A stretch of 64,000 bases of DNA from Alkalihalobacillus sp. LMS39 (GCF_022812285.1 NZ_CP093300.1:4340001-4404000), one strand, 5' to 3'; shown: positions 7,964 to 16,439, numbered from the stretch's first letter. Notes: generated from the sequence alone by a model not told the origin. Numbers and translations are program-made.

Positions 7964-8737
7964 TTAGTATGCCTCGTACCTTTTAAATGCAACAAACGCA
8001 AAAACAAACAAAGCTATCACAATGCCAATCGATGAGCTAAAAGCAATAAATGCCGTGTCACTCCATGTTCCGCTTAAGAAAAACGTCCCAATCTCTTGTG
8101 GAACCATAGAAGGTGACCATTTTGCATAATTCGGAAGAAAACTACTAAACACTGATAATCCTGCTAATACTGCTAAACTAACAGCTGCCACTCCCCCGTT
8201 TTGTTTCAAGCAAACACTGCATACTAACGTGACGCTAATGACAAAAACAACCCATAAACAATACACAAACAAACTAAGTAAAAAGGTCGAAAACGCAATG
8301 TCACCGAACAATAAAACAGTGTAGTAATAGGCAAGAGTATAGCCAAGTCCAAACGATCCGACAGCTATAAAACATTGACTTATCCACTTACTTCCTAAAT
8401 ATTGCAACGCTGAGATAGGACGAACCATCACTAACGTTAGAGCACCGTTTCCTCTCTCATTTGACACACTTCCCATTGAACTTAATACGAGTAATGCGGT
8501 TCCAAGTAAGCCAAACTGTGAGAGAACACTTAAAAGGACCTCCTCACTCGTCGGTGTCGGTATCATTTCAATAACTTCTTTTGGAATGTCTCCTGCAACT
8601 TCTAATATTTGTGGCATGTAATAAGTAGTAATCGGTTCCATTACACCTAATAACAAAAAGACAACTGGGAGCCAGATTATTTTTCCTGTCGATATACTTT
8701 CACGAATTTCTTTCATGATTAATGTTTTTAGTTTCAT
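7964..8737 (-). CDS. ABC-2 type transporter permease, YxlG-like (257 aa)
   Basis: Six hydrophobic segments and an N-terminal cytoplasmic stretch (MKLKTLIMKEIRESISTGK) identify an ABC-2 family permease. The region YMPQILEVAGDIPKEVIEMIPTPTSEE (residues about 42-68) is the large extracellular loop seen in NatB/YxlG-like proteins. The ATG at 8737 overlaps the ATPase stop codon as ATGA; the longer upstream frame lies inside the ATPase gene. With the adjoining ATPase and the small YxlE-like protein it reproduces yxlE-yxlF-yxlG of the B. subtilis sigY operon. The substrate is unknown. Confidence 0.8.
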   Translation of the reverse strand: MKLKTLIMKEIRESISTGKIIWLPVVFLLLGVMEPITTYYMPQILEVAGDIPKEVIEMIPTPTSEEVLLSVLSQFGLLGTALLVLSSMGSVSNERGNGALTLVMVRPISALQYLGSKWISQCFIAVGSFGLGYTLAYYYTVLLFGDIAFSTFLLSLFVYCLWVVFVISVTLVCSVCLKQNGGVAAVSLAVLAGLSVFSSFLPNYAKWSPSMVPQEIGTFFLSGTWSDTAFIAFSSSIGIVIALFVFAFVAFKRYEAY

Positions 8738-9624
8738 GATTCCATCACCTTTATATACATGTCTTCTAGTGTATCTCTTTTTCTTTGAAACTGTGAAATT
8801 ATAACGGATGATTCCACACACGTTTGTAAAAACTGTTGGCTCGCTTTCACATTGACAAAGGTCACATCTACTTTTTCCTTTTCATAGTAATGAACAGATA
8901 CGATGTCTTTCGCTTCTTGGATAACAGGTTCTAATGACGAGTCTGCTTCAATAAAAAAAGTGAGCTCCTCGTTCTCAGACTTTAACTGCTCCAATGAACC
9001 TGACCAAACGAGGTTTCCCTCCCGTAACATCACGACAGAATCACATACTTGTTCGGCATCATGTAACACATGAGTGGAAAACAGAATTGTCATCTTTTCT
9101 TTTAATTGAAATAATAATTGCAACACTTCTCTTCGTCCTTCAGGGTCTAAAGCCGACACTGGTTCATCTAATAGCAACAGTGTTGGATTGTGTATAAGTG
9201 CTTGAGCTAATCCTAATCGTTGCTTCATCCCGCCAGAAAACCCTGATATTTTTCGCTTTCTGGCATGGTCTAACCCCGTAAAAGAAAGAACCTCTGCTAT
9301 TTTTTCTTTCACCTCGTTTTTTTCCATTTCAGAAAGAGAACCAACAAATTGTAAATATTGCTCTGCAGTCATCCACGAGAAAAATTGAGGGTATTGTGGT
9401 AAAAAGCCAATATGCTTTTTATCGATATACGGTTTACCCATAAACGTAACTTTCCCACTCGTTTGTTCGAGTAACCCTGCAATCATTTGTAATGTCGTTG
9501 TTTTCCCTGCTCCGTTTCTCCCTAACAGGGCAACACATGAACCAGGCTCAATACCAAACGAAACCATTTCAACAGCCGTATGTTGCCGATACTTCTTAGT
9601 TAATTCTTTCACCTCAAGTAACAT
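8734..9624 (-). CDS. ABC transporter ATPase, YxlF-like (296 aa)
   Basis: A single nucleotide-binding domain: Walker A GRNGAGKTT (about residues 35-43), the signature FSGGMKQRLGLAQAL, Walker B LLLLDEP followed by the D-loop SALDPEGR, and the switch His in STHVLHD. A C-terminal extension of about 80 residues is as in exporter ATPases of the NatA/YxlF group. The ATG follows GAGGTGAACGTAC. It lies between the YxlE-like and permease genes with a 12-bp gap and a 4-bp overlap respectively, so the three are one operon. Confidence 0.85.
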   Translation of the reverse strand: MLLEVKELTKKYRQHTAVEMVSFGIEPGSCVALLGRNGAGKTTTLQMIAGLLEQTSGKVTFMGKPYIDKKHIGFLPQYPQFFSWMTAEQYLQFVGSLSEMEKNEVKEKIAEVLSFTGLDHARKRKISGFSGGMKQRLGLAQALIHNPTLLLLDEPVSALDPEGRREVLQLLFQLKEKMTILFSTHVLHDAEQVCDSVVMLREGNLVWSGSLEQLKSENEELTFFIEADSSLEPVIQEAKDIVSVHYYEKEKVDVTFVNVKASQQFLQTCVESSVIISQFQRKRDTLEDMYIKVMES

Positions 9625-9636
9625 GTACGTTCACCT

Positions 9637-9825
9637 CTAGTCTTTCTTTCTCCCAATGAGAAAATATAAAATGGGACCAAACAAATTTAAAACTAAAATT
9701 AAAATAATCCATAGCCATTTCGGACCGTTTGTTTCTTCTTGCCGAATACAATGAATCAGTGCGGTAACAACTAAAATAAGTTGCAGGATGAGAATAGGTG
9801 CTACTAATTGCCATGAGATTTCCAT
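9637..9825 (-). CDS. YxlE-like membrane protein (PLDc_N family, 62 aa)
   Basis: Two transmembrane segments (about residues 5-24 and 36-55) with the conserved PKWLW...LNLFGPILYFLIGRKK pattern of the PLDc_N family, the fold found N-terminal in cardiolipin synthases. Stand-alone versions such as YxlE and the SigY antagonist region proteins are thought to modulate exporter or sigma function. The ATG at 9825 follows AAAGGAG; a longer frame from 9867 would overlap the promoter elements. First gene of the exporter operon. Confidence 0.75.
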   Translation of the reverse strand: MEISWQLVAPILILQLILVVTALIHCIRQEETNGPKWLWIILILVLNLFGPILYFLIGRKKD

Positions 9826-9857
9826 TTTTTCAGCTCCTTTGCTATTTTCATCATTAA

Positions 9858-9883
9858 GACGTTTCACATCTCTAAAACGTTCA
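9858..9883 (-). promoter_or_regulatory. ECF-sigma-type promoter of the exporter operon
   Basis: On the minus strand TGAACG (9878-9883) and CGTC (9858-9861) are separated by 16 bp. A TGAACG/CGTC pair is the type described for SigY in B. subtilis, whose operon contains yxlEFG. Transcription would start near 9851, giving a short leader to the ribosome site at about 9836. Confidence 0.65.
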
Positions 9884-9950
9884 AAAAAATATTTTTTATT
9901 TTAGTTTGTACAAACAATTAAGTTTTATTGATTCCACATTTCTCATTTTT

Positions 9951-10022
9951 GCGGACAGAGCAGCCGTTATTTGTGAACATGATACGGGTTTCCGTTTTTT
10001 AGCGGCCACAGGAGCGCTTATT
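9951..10022. repeat. Possible two-box relative of the four-box element
   Basis: GCGGACAGAGCAGCCGTTAT (9951-9970) matches the forward box at roughly two thirds of positions, and TTAGCGGCCACAGGAGCGCT (about 9999-10018) resembles the inverted box. They are about 48 bp apart. This could be a decayed or distinct family member. Confidence 0.4.
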
Positions 10023-10051
10023 AACGCAAATGCTTATCCCCCCTCTTTCAA

Positions 10052-10094
10052 CAAAAAAAGATAGCTTGCGGATCAATTCATCCACCAGCTATCT
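10052..10094 (-). terminator. Terminator overlapping the end of the 84-aa gene
   Basis: On the minus strand AGATAGCT (10087-10094) pairs with AGCTATCT (10060-10067), followed by TTTTTTTG. The 5' arm is inside the coding sequence, encoding Ile-Ala near the C-terminus, and the stop codon is in the loop. Confidence 0.8.
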
Positions 10095-10332
10095 CTTTTT
10101 GCTGTTGTTTTGTTTGAAGTTGCTCTTTTACCTCTAAAATGTCCGTTGCCATTTGATTTTGCATTTGTAACAATTGTTGATTTGTTATTAGTAACTCTTT
10201 CGTTAGCTTTTCTAGCTCCCGATTCTGAGATGTTTTTAGTTTCGTCTGATATGCCTTAATAAGCATGATAACAATAATGGTACCCATTGCACATATCGCA
10301 ACGGCTACAAACATTCCGGTTATTGCTTCCAT
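10078..10332 (-). CDS. Unknown small protein, one membrane segment plus coiled coil (84 aa)
   Basis: A hydrophobic segment (about residues 6-26, GMFVAVAICAMGTIIVIMLI) is followed by a Gln/Lys/Leu-rich helix (27-78) with heptad-like spacing, suggesting a cytoplasmic coiled coil anchored in the membrane. I do not recognise a family; its architecture is reminiscent of PspB-like and LiaI-like envelope-stress proteins, but that is only a shape resemblance. The ATG at 10332 follows GGAAGGAGAG. It stands alone, with a terminator built into its 3' end. Confidence 0.6.
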   Translation of the reverse strand: MEAITGMFVAVAICAMGTIIVIMLIKAYQTKLKTSQNRELEKLTKELLITNQQLLQMQNQMATDILEVKEQLQTKQQQKEIAGG

Positions 10333-10413
10333 CGTACACTCTCCTTCCATCACATACTTTTAAAATAGCATGGGATGAGGTAGGCGTCTATCTCTTTTTT
10401 GCTTATTTTTCCA

Positions 10414-11550
10414 TCAAATCGACTTTTGCGATAATTTTACATTTTTTAATAATTCGAGTGCCCTAGTAATCTCATTCTCTGTTGTATAGCGCCCGACACT
10501 AAAACGAACTGCACCCATTCCGACTTGTTCGGTGACGCCCATTGCCTTTAAAACGGGGGACAGATCCACGACTCCCGCATGACAGGCTGAACCTGTGGAG
10601 GCTGCTATTTCAGGAACTTGATTTAATATTTCTTGCCCTTGAGTACCGACAAAAGCAACATTTAATGTGTTCGGAAGACGGTTTGTTGGATGACCTTGAA
10701 GTTGAATTCTTTCATTAAACTGCTTTTTTAACCCTTCCCAAAAAAGCTTTGTTACCTCATGTAGCCGCTTGCTCTCTTTTTCAATATGATTGACAATTTC
10801 GCACGCTTGGCCGAGACCAACCGTTAAAAGAACATTTTCTGTACCTGCTCGTCTGCCTATTTCATGTCCTGCACCGTGTATGAGTGATTCAATTTCTATT
10901 CCTTCTCGAATATATAACGCTCCAATTCCTTTTGGAGCATATAGTTTATGGCCTGCAACCGTTAAAAAATCTACTCCCAATTGTTGGACATCGACCTCCA
11001 CTTTTCCGATAGATTGAGAAGCATCAGTGTGAAAAAGGACATGATGGCGTTTTGCGATTTTACTGATTTCTTCAATAGGCTGAATAGTGCCAACTTCATT
11101 ATTAGAATGCATAACTGAAATTAAAATTGTCTTGTCTGTTATTTCATTTTCAATGTCGGTTGGGTTTACTCTTCCATATTCGTCCACATCAACATATGAA
11201 ACTTGGATACCATGCTTTTCAAGATATCGGCAAGGATGGAGTATAGCTGGATGCTCAATTTTAGATGTAATAATATGATTGCCTTTCTCTTTTAGCGTCT
11301 CTGCTACTCCTTTTAGTACATAATTGTTAGACTCACTTCCTCCACTTGTGAACATGATTTCCATCGGTTTTGCGTGTAATAATGTTGCTACTTGTTCTCG
11401 CGCAAACTCAACGGCCGCTTTCGCTTCTACTCCCGCAAAATGAAGAGCGGATGGATTCCCGTAATGGTCTGTTAAGAAAGGGAGCATAGCTTGCTTTACT
11501 TCTGGAGCAATTGGTGTGCTTGCATTATAATCAAGATATATAGGTTCCAC
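10414..11550 (-). CDS. Cysteine desulfurase, IscS/NifS family (378 aa)
   Basis: A PLP enzyme that removes sulfur from cysteine for Fe-S cluster or thio-cofactor synthesis. YLDYNASTP at the N-terminus, the SGGSESNNY cofactor loop (about residue 70), VAGHKLYAPKG with the PLP lysine (about residue 203), and TGSACHAG with the persulfide cysteine (about residue 322) are all present. I chose the GTG at 11550, 6 bases behind AAAGGGTG; a GTG at 11559 lies inside that site. Bacillus has several paralogues (NifZ, YrvO, NifS, SufS). No thiI, mnmA or nadB gene is adjacent, so its acceptor cannot be inferred here. Confidence 0.85.
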   Translation of the reverse strand: MEPIYLDYNASTPIAPEVKQAMLPFLTDHYGNPSALHFAGVEAKAAVEFAREQVATLLHAKPMEIMFTSGGSESNNYVLKGVAETLKEKGNHIITSKIEHPAILHPCRYLEKHGIQVSYVDVDEYGRVNPTDIENEITDKTILISVMHSNNEVGTIQPIEEISKIAKRHHVLFHTDASQSIGKVEVDVQQLGVDFLTVAGHKLYAPKGIGALYIREGIEIESLIHGAGHEIGRRAGTENVLLTVGLGQACEIVNHIEKESKRLHEVTKLFWEGLKKQFNERIQLQGHPTNRLPNTLNVAFVGTQGQEILNQVPEIAASTGSACHAGVVDLSPVLKAMGVTEQVGMGAVRFSVGRYTTENEITRALELLKNVKLSQKSI

Positions 11551-11576
11551 TATTTTCACCCTTTACCTACTTGTAG

Positions 11577-11604
11577 TTGTCAAAAGTGTATCATACAATA
11601 CTAT
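11577..11604 (+). promoter_or_regulatory. Possible promoter of the 154-aa gene
   Basis: TTGTCA (11577-11582) and TACTAT (11599-11604) are 16 bp apart, about 60 bp before the start codon at 11665. Confidence 0.45.
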
Positions 11605-11664
11605 TTAGACTGAATAAAAAAACTGATAATAGAAGACACATCCACTTCTACGAAGGAGAGTATT

Positions 11665-12129
11665 ATGAATATTACATACAGAAATGGGTATTCGCCTACT
11701 TATAGCACCATCATTCATCAAATCCCAAAACAAAAGGAACATGAATCGTTTTGGCACACGCTAATAGAGCATATAAATAATAAAGCAGAGTTGAGTGTAC
11801 ATGAGTTTGCTTCTCTTTACCACGGGACAGCCGTTGTGTTAAAAACGTTAGAAGAGCAGAAAAATGAAAAGGAAGCCACAGAAGCAGAATCATTGTTGCT
11901 TGATTTATATTATTCCTTAGTTATTGAGTCAGATGGAGAAGAATTTGCTGCTGGTTCAGACGAGTATACGGTAGAGGATTATGAAATGTACTCACAAGCG
12001 ATCGCAAATGAGCTTATTGAAATGAAGGCCATTGCTGAATTGTATGTTGAAAATATCGAGAACTTCGAACCGATTTTATTTGTAACAAACAAAAATGAAC
12101 TGCCAGCGCGGTTTCAACGGGTTTTATAA
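11665..12129 (+). CDS. Unknown acidic soluble protein (154 aa)
   Basis: No signal peptide or membrane segment; mostly helical and strongly acidic in the C-terminal half (ESDGEEFAAGSDEYTVEDYEMY). I do not recognise a family. The ATG follows GAAGGAGAG by 5 bases, and coding character (third-position bias, absence of long competing frames) is good. It is divergent from the cysteine desulfurase and is followed 15 bp after its stop by a four-box repeat, with no ordinary terminator in between. Confidence 0.7.
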   Translation: MNITYRNGYSPTYSTIIHQIPKQKEHESFWHTLIEHINNKAELSVHEFASLYHGTAVVLKTLEEQKNEKEATEAESLLLDLYYSLVIESDGEEFAAGSDEYTVEDYEMYSQAIANELIEMKAIAELYVENIENFEPILFVTNKNELPARFQRVL

Positions 12130-12144
12130 ATGACATAGGGAAGC

Positions 12145-12330
12145 TATCGGACATCTGTTTCGCTATTGAAGCAAAAATAGCTTCCGTTTCAATGTTAACG
12201 GATATTTGTTCCGTTAACAGCCTAAAAAATCAATGAAATACTTGCTAAAAACTAAAAGTAACGGAACTGATGACCGATAAGGTACGTAAAACATTGATTT
12301 CAAGCAAAATAACAGAACACCTGTCCGATA
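12145..12330. repeat. Four-box intergenic element, copy B (diverged)
   Basis: Boxes at about 12145-12166, 12195-12218 (forward) and 12257-12280, 12308-12330 (inverted). Spacing is 50, 62 and 51 bp. Boxes have more substitutions than in other copies (for example GATATTTGTTCCG and ACAGAACACCTGTCCG), yet the spacing holds. It is located between convergent genes. Confidence 0.8.
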
Positions 12331-12350
12331 AAGCAAAGAATATAAATACA

Positions 12351-12375
12351 ACCCACTTGTCTTCCACAAGTGGGT
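12351..12375 (-). terminator. Terminator of the mannitol operon
   Basis: ACCCACTTGT and ACAAGTGGGT form a perfect 10-bp stem with a 5-nt loop, 8 bp after the mtlD stop codon; on the minus strand it runs into TGTATTTATATTC. Confidence 0.75.
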
Positions 12376-12382
12376 CATATTA

Positions 12383-13522
12383 TTAATTTATATATTTCAA
12401 AATGAGTGCAATAAGCGGATGGTCACTTTCCAATCCACATACTTGTTGAATTGTTTTTTCATAGCCATTTTCCATAATGTTTTGTTGTAACGCTACAGCT
12501 TCCTCATCCTGTGAAAAATCATACTGCAAAGCCGCAGCAATTGCTTTCGCTAAAGAAACAGGCTCGCCTTCAACTACTTGAAAATATTGAACAGCCGGAC
12601 TGACGAGGCGATCACCATGACTTAATTTGCGAAGCGGTCCTCTTGCTACCCTTGGAATTTCATCATTTATATGCGGGTTCGTAAAACGTCCGATAATTTT
12701 ATTTCGATATTTCTCGTGTTCTGTTACATCGAATTGATATTTTCCAACTAGCAATTCCCCAGTTTCTCGTAGGGTTTCTTTTACTGCATGAAGGACATCA
12801 GGGTGCTCCATTGCTTCTTTAATAGTTTGTAATCCAGCTTGATAGCCTATATACGCGCAAACAGCATGCCCTGTATTGACCGTAAACAGTTTTCGTTCAA
12901 TATAGGGAGTTAAATCATCGACATATGTCACTCCCTCAATCACTGGAACATTACCAACCATCGCTGCTCTGTCGACGACCCACTCAAAGAAAGGTTCCAC
13001 TTTAACCATCAGTTTATCGTCGTTCGTTTGATTTGGAACAATGCGGTCAACCGCGGCATTTGGAAAGCCATAAATACGGTCAAACTGTTCTTTTTCCTCT
13101 GGCGTTACGTTTTCATAAATCGCTTCTTTTAAAAACACACTGCCGCCGACCATGTTTTCACAAGCAATAATATTAAGTGGGGCTTCAGTTTGCTTCGCAC
13201 GTTCTTTCAACCCTTTTCCCAACAATCCCGAAATAATCTTTAAAATCGTTGGCCCAACTGCTGTTGTTACTAGGTCTGCTTTTTGAATCGCTGCAATGAC
13301 TTGTTCTGGATGTTCCATACTATTAATAGCACTTACGTTCGCTACCATCGTTTCTTCACTTTTTTCATCTGCTAACACAACACGATATTGTTTTTTTTCA
13401 TTTAGCAAACGGACGACTTCTTCATTTACATCTACAAAACATACATCATACCCTGCATCAGATAGCAGTTTCCCAATAAACCCTCTACCAATATTACCTG
13501 CACCAAAATGGACGGCTAACAT
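12383..13522 (-). CDS. mtlD: Mannitol-1-phosphate 5-dehydrogenase
   Basis: Converts mannitol-1-phosphate, made by the PTS, to fructose-6-phosphate with NAD in the cytoplasm. The N-terminal VHFGAGNIGRGFIG (residues 4-17) is the nucleotide-binding loop, followed by the acidic VDVN typical of NAD preference. VNTGHAVCAYIGY (about residue 212) is the family catalytic-region signature. At 379 residues it has normal length. It is the last gene of mtlA-mtlR-mtlF-mtlD, starting 1 bp after the mtlF stop codon. Confidence 0.95.
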   Translation of the reverse strand: MLAVHFGAGNIGRGFIGKLLSDAGYDVCFVDVNEEVVRLLNEKKQYRVVLADEKSEETMVANVSAINSMEHPEQVIAAIQKADLVTTAVGPTILKIISGLLGKGLKERAKQTEAPLNIIACENMVGGSVFLKEAIYENVTPEEKEQFDRIYGFPNAAVDRIVPNQTNDDKLMVKVEPFFEWVVDRAAMVGNVPVIEGVTYVDDLTPYIERKLFTVNTGHAVCAYIGYQAGLQTIKEAMEHPDVLHAVKETLRETGELLVGKYQFDVTEHEKYRNKIIGRFTNPHINDEIPRVARGPLRKLSHGDRLVSPAVQYFQVVEGEPVSLAKAIAAALQYDFSQDEEAVALQQNIMENGYEKTIQQVCGLESDHPLIALILKYIN

Positions 13523-13523
13523 A

Positions 13524-13961
13524 TTAATTCACCTCAGAAAATAAAGCTAAAATTTCAGCTTCTGTTTGTGCTTCTACAATCTTTTCAATGTTTTCTTCTT
13601 CTGAACAAACAATCGCAATTTGCGATAAAATTTCTAAATGCTCTCCATCTTTTCCAGCGATTCCGATTAAAACTTTTGCAATATTCCCATCACCAAAATC
13701 TACACCTTCTGGAACTTGAACGATCGATAAACCTGAAGCAAGAACAGCCTTTTTTGCATCTTCTGTACCATGTGGAATCGCAACAAAATTCCCCATAAAC
13801 GTAGAGGTTAATTGTTCTCTTTCTAGCATTTTTTCAATGTATTCCTCGTTAACATATCCTTTATCGACGAGAATTTGCCCTGTTTGACGAATCGCTTCTT
13901 CTTTTGATGTGAACTGTTGGTTTAATACGACATTTTCTTTTGCTAAAATTTCTTTTGTCAT
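13524..13961 (-). CDS. mtlF: PTS mannitol-specific EIIA component
   Basis: A 145-residue cytoplasmic phosphocarrier that passes phosphate from HPr-His to the EIIB domain of MtlA. The active histidine is in NFVAIPHGTEDA (about residue 65). The ATG follows AAGGAGT. It lies between mtlR (24-bp gap) and mtlD (1-bp gap). Its presence as a separate protein agrees with MtlA here carrying only IIC and IIB. Confidence 0.95.
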   Translation of the reverse strand: MTKEILAKENVVLNQQFTSKEEAIRQTGQILVDKGYVNEEYIEKMLEREQLTSTFMGNFVAIPHGTEDAKKAVLASGLSIVQVPEGVDFGDGNIAKVLIGIAGKDGEHLEILSQIAIVCSEEENIEKIVEAQTEAEILALFSEVN

Positions 13962-13985
13962 GTTGTCCCACTCCTTGTGAATGTT

Positions 13986-16082
13986 TTATATCTTTTTCTT
14001 AAAAAACGATGATAGTTCTTCTACTAGTAATGTTTTTACTTCTTGCTCTGTTCCTGTTTCAAATAAACGAATCGTTGGCTCATCTCGAATGACGAGTGCA
14101 CTAATTGCACTTAACATTTCATTTGTTTCTTCGTTACTATTCATTGGTGACAACAATAATAAAATCGTGTGCATCGAAAAGTCATCGCCATCCATCGCTT
14201 TTACTTGAAGCGGTTCTTCCAAATGCCCTATTGAAAATGTTGGGGTTTTAACAAATTCACTTTTTGTATGATATAAAGCAAGTGATGTATTCGGGATACC
14301 AAGCCCCCCCATTTGTTCTCGTTTTAAGAGCTCCTTTACAACTTGTTCTTGACTGTTTATTGTCTGCTTTTTCTCCAATGGTTCACAAAGCATTTGTAAA
14401 GCCAACTCCACTGTCGATACCAATTCTAGCTTACGAACATTAAATTGAGCCAAAAGCGAATAAATGACAGTTGAATAGTTTTTTATTTTTTTAACATATT
14501 CGATAAAATCCCTATCCGTGGCCGTTTGCCCTGCCCTGTTTGTCCGTTGTTTTTTTCGCGGTTGAACTAACTGCCGATTTTTTAATAACCGTTTCACTTT
14601 CTCGATTTCTTCTTCAGCTAAAAGCGGGCTTACAACTAAATACTCATGTTGAAAATTTTTTAATGGAATCGTAGAAATCACGGCATCAAAGTCATGAACA
14701 TCAACATTTTCAAGGTCAAACAATGACGCATTAACGGTTGTTATCCCTTGAATCGCTTGTTGTAGCTTTGTTGATAACATTTTTGAAGTACCAATTCCAC
14801 TAGAGCACACAACAAGCGTCCGATAATTCATCTTGTCTTCTTTGTTTAAAATGGCAGATGCAAAATGCAACACAAGATAACCAATTTCTTCTTTTGGTAC
14901 GTGCAACTCAGGAAAAACCTCGTTAACCCCTTTTTCTATAACGACAAACATATCATGATAGTCAGATTCTATTTTCGATAAAAGCGGGTTGGAGATGCCC
15001 ATATTTTGTTTTATGCGATGTAATGCTGGTTTTAAATGGGCGACTAGGCCGTGAAACAATGATACATTGTCCTGTAAATCATAGTCTAACTCTTCACTGA
15101 CAAATCGGATTAACTGTTGCGCTAATAACCCAACATGAAGACTCGAATCTTCCAACATATCATCATGCTCATTTCGAAGTTTCGCTCCCATTAAATGCAT
15201 CGTTATATAGCCAAGCTCTCCTTCAGATATGTCAATGGCAAATAAAGATTCTAACCCAGCTACGATTTTTTCTGCAGCATGGTATTCTTTTGTTTTTTTG
15301 AGCGTTTGCAAATAGTCTTTATCAAATGTGATCTCTTCACCTTGCTGAATTCGTTCGATTGCCAAAGCGAGATGAACAACTAGCCCAATATAGGCACTGT
15401 CGGCTATCGAATACGGCAAATCACTTTTAATGGAATCAATTTGCCTTTCAATCATAAGTAATTTTTGTTTTTCTACTAGCCCTAACAACCGGTCTGTCAC
15501 TGTATCGATTGTCTGCGATGCTTTTTTTTGAATCGTCTCTTTTAAAATCGTAATAAACTCAAATTCATCGATATTCGTAATAATCAGCTTGCTCATCGCT
15601 TTTCGCTTTGCCGATTCAGGCCCTTGAATTTCTACCCCATATCCTCTTTTTCTAACGAGTGACAAGCCAAAAGGCGTAACTTCGTCTTCGATTTTATTTA
15701 AGTCATTACTAATTGTTGCTATCGTTACATTTAAATCATTGGCTAGAGCCATTAATTTTACTGGCTCTTTTGTTTCAAGCAATGATGACAATATCAATGT
15801 TTGCCTTTCTTCTGGTGTATATTCTTGATGTGATAACGTAAACAAAAGCTGTTGCAAATGTTCTTTACCTGCTTTGTCGCCACTCACTTGAATGCCAATG
15901 CCTGACTTCTTTACAAGCTGTAGGCCATGTTCTGTTAAAATATCTTCTACACCTTTTAAATCACGGTGAACTGTTCTTGGACTGACATCTAATTCAGAAG
16001 ATATTTCTTTTACCGTTGTCTCTTCGGATTTCATTAAGAGCAACTCTAATATTTTTCGTTCTCTAGCCGCTATATACATCAT
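13986..16082 (-). CDS. mtlR: Mannitol operon transcriptional activator, PRD/EII-like (698 aa)
   Basis: Domains in order: an N-terminal DeoR-type helix-turn-helix (VKEISSELDVSPRTVHRDL, about 20-38), a second Mga-type HTH (about 95-160), two PTS regulation domains with conserved histidines (about 180-400), an EIIB-Gat-like domain with VVCSSGIGTSKM (about 410), and a C-terminal EIIA-Mtl-like domain with LGIPNTSLALYHT (about 600). This is the MtlR architecture, in which phosphorylation by HPr activates and EII components inhibit. The ATG at 16082 follows GTGGAGTG; the longer frame from 16109 lacks a site. The order mtlA-mtlR-mtlF-mtlD is the one known from Geobacillus. Confidence 0.93.
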   Translation of the reverse strand: MMYIAARERKILELLLMKSEETTVKEISSELDVSPRTVHRDLKGVEDILTEHGLQLVKKSGIGIQVSGDKAGKEHLQQLLFTLSHQEYTPEERQTLILSSLLETKEPVKLMALANDLNVTIATISNDLNKIEDEVTPFGLSLVRKRGYGVEIQGPESAKRKAMSKLIITNIDEFEFITILKETIQKKASQTIDTVTDRLLGLVEKQKLLMIERQIDSIKSDLPYSIADSAYIGLVVHLALAIERIQQGEEITFDKDYLQTLKKTKEYHAAEKIVAGLESLFAIDISEGELGYITMHLMGAKLRNEHDDMLEDSSLHVGLLAQQLIRFVSEELDYDLQDNVSLFHGLVAHLKPALHRIKQNMGISNPLLSKIESDYHDMFVVIEKGVNEVFPELHVPKEEIGYLVLHFASAILNKEDKMNYRTLVVCSSGIGTSKMLSTKLQQAIQGITTVNASLFDLENVDVHDFDAVISTIPLKNFQHEYLVVSPLLAEEEIEKVKRLLKNRQLVQPRKKQRTNRAGQTATDRDFIEYVKKIKNYSTVIYSLLAQFNVRKLELVSTVELALQMLCEPLEKKQTINSQEQVVKELLKREQMGGLGIPNTSLALYHTKSEFVKTPTFSIGHLEEPLQVKAMDGDDFSMHTILLLLSPMNSNEETNEMLSAISALVIRDEPTIRLFETGTEQEVKTLLVEELSSFFKKKI

Positions 16083-16255
16083 TCTCACTCCACTACTATG
16101 ACTAATCATACGCTAAGCAAAGTTGATGACAAAATATAAATAACATCCTTCATACTTCTATTATCTATAATTTGTAACCTCTTTCTCAACAAAAGAAAGA
16201 TTCAATTTCGCCTTTTGACTTGTTGCCAAAATTAAATAATATAGATTCGTTTTAT

Positions 16256-16372
16256 AAGAAAAACGCGGGAGCGTCTTTTCGTGTCAAGCGAAGTGCGGAG
16301 CCCTGCCCGCTTGAAAGTGAACTCCAAGTGTTCTTCTTGAATAAGCTTTCAAATCGGCACTGCTATACCGAA
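16256..16372 (+). repeat. Second repeat family, copy 1 (with internal insertion)
   Basis: AAGAAAAACGCGGGAGCGTC at the left and CACTGCTATACCG at the right match the copy at 56067-56124. Relative to that copy about 55 bp are inserted after TCAAGC, and the insertion begins and ends with the inverted arms TCAAGCG/CGCTTGA. The rest of the 357-bp mtlA-mtlR gap holds only the terminator listed next. Confidence 0.6.
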
Positions 16373-16393
16373 ACTTTTATAACTACTTATATG

Positions 16394-16432
16394 TTAAAAA
16401 CAAGACTGACTCTTTTATAAAGTCAGCCTTGT
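16394..16432 (-). terminator. Terminator between mtlA and mtlR
   Basis: On the minus strand ACAAGGCTGACT pairs with AGTCAGTCTTGT around a 9-nt loop and is followed by TTTTTAAC. It is 8 bp after the mtlA stop, so mtlRFD expression needs read-through or its own promoter. Confidence 0.85.
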
Positions 16433-16439
16433 CTTAATA

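Noticed and set aside
8738-8821. Longer start for the exporter permease
   Set aside because: The extra residues are the ATPase gene read in another frame; the ATGA overlap start is standard.
12145-12330. A small RNA or gene in the region after the 154-aa gene
   Set aside because: The region is fully accounted for by the four diverged repeat boxes; no ribosome site or promoter was seen.
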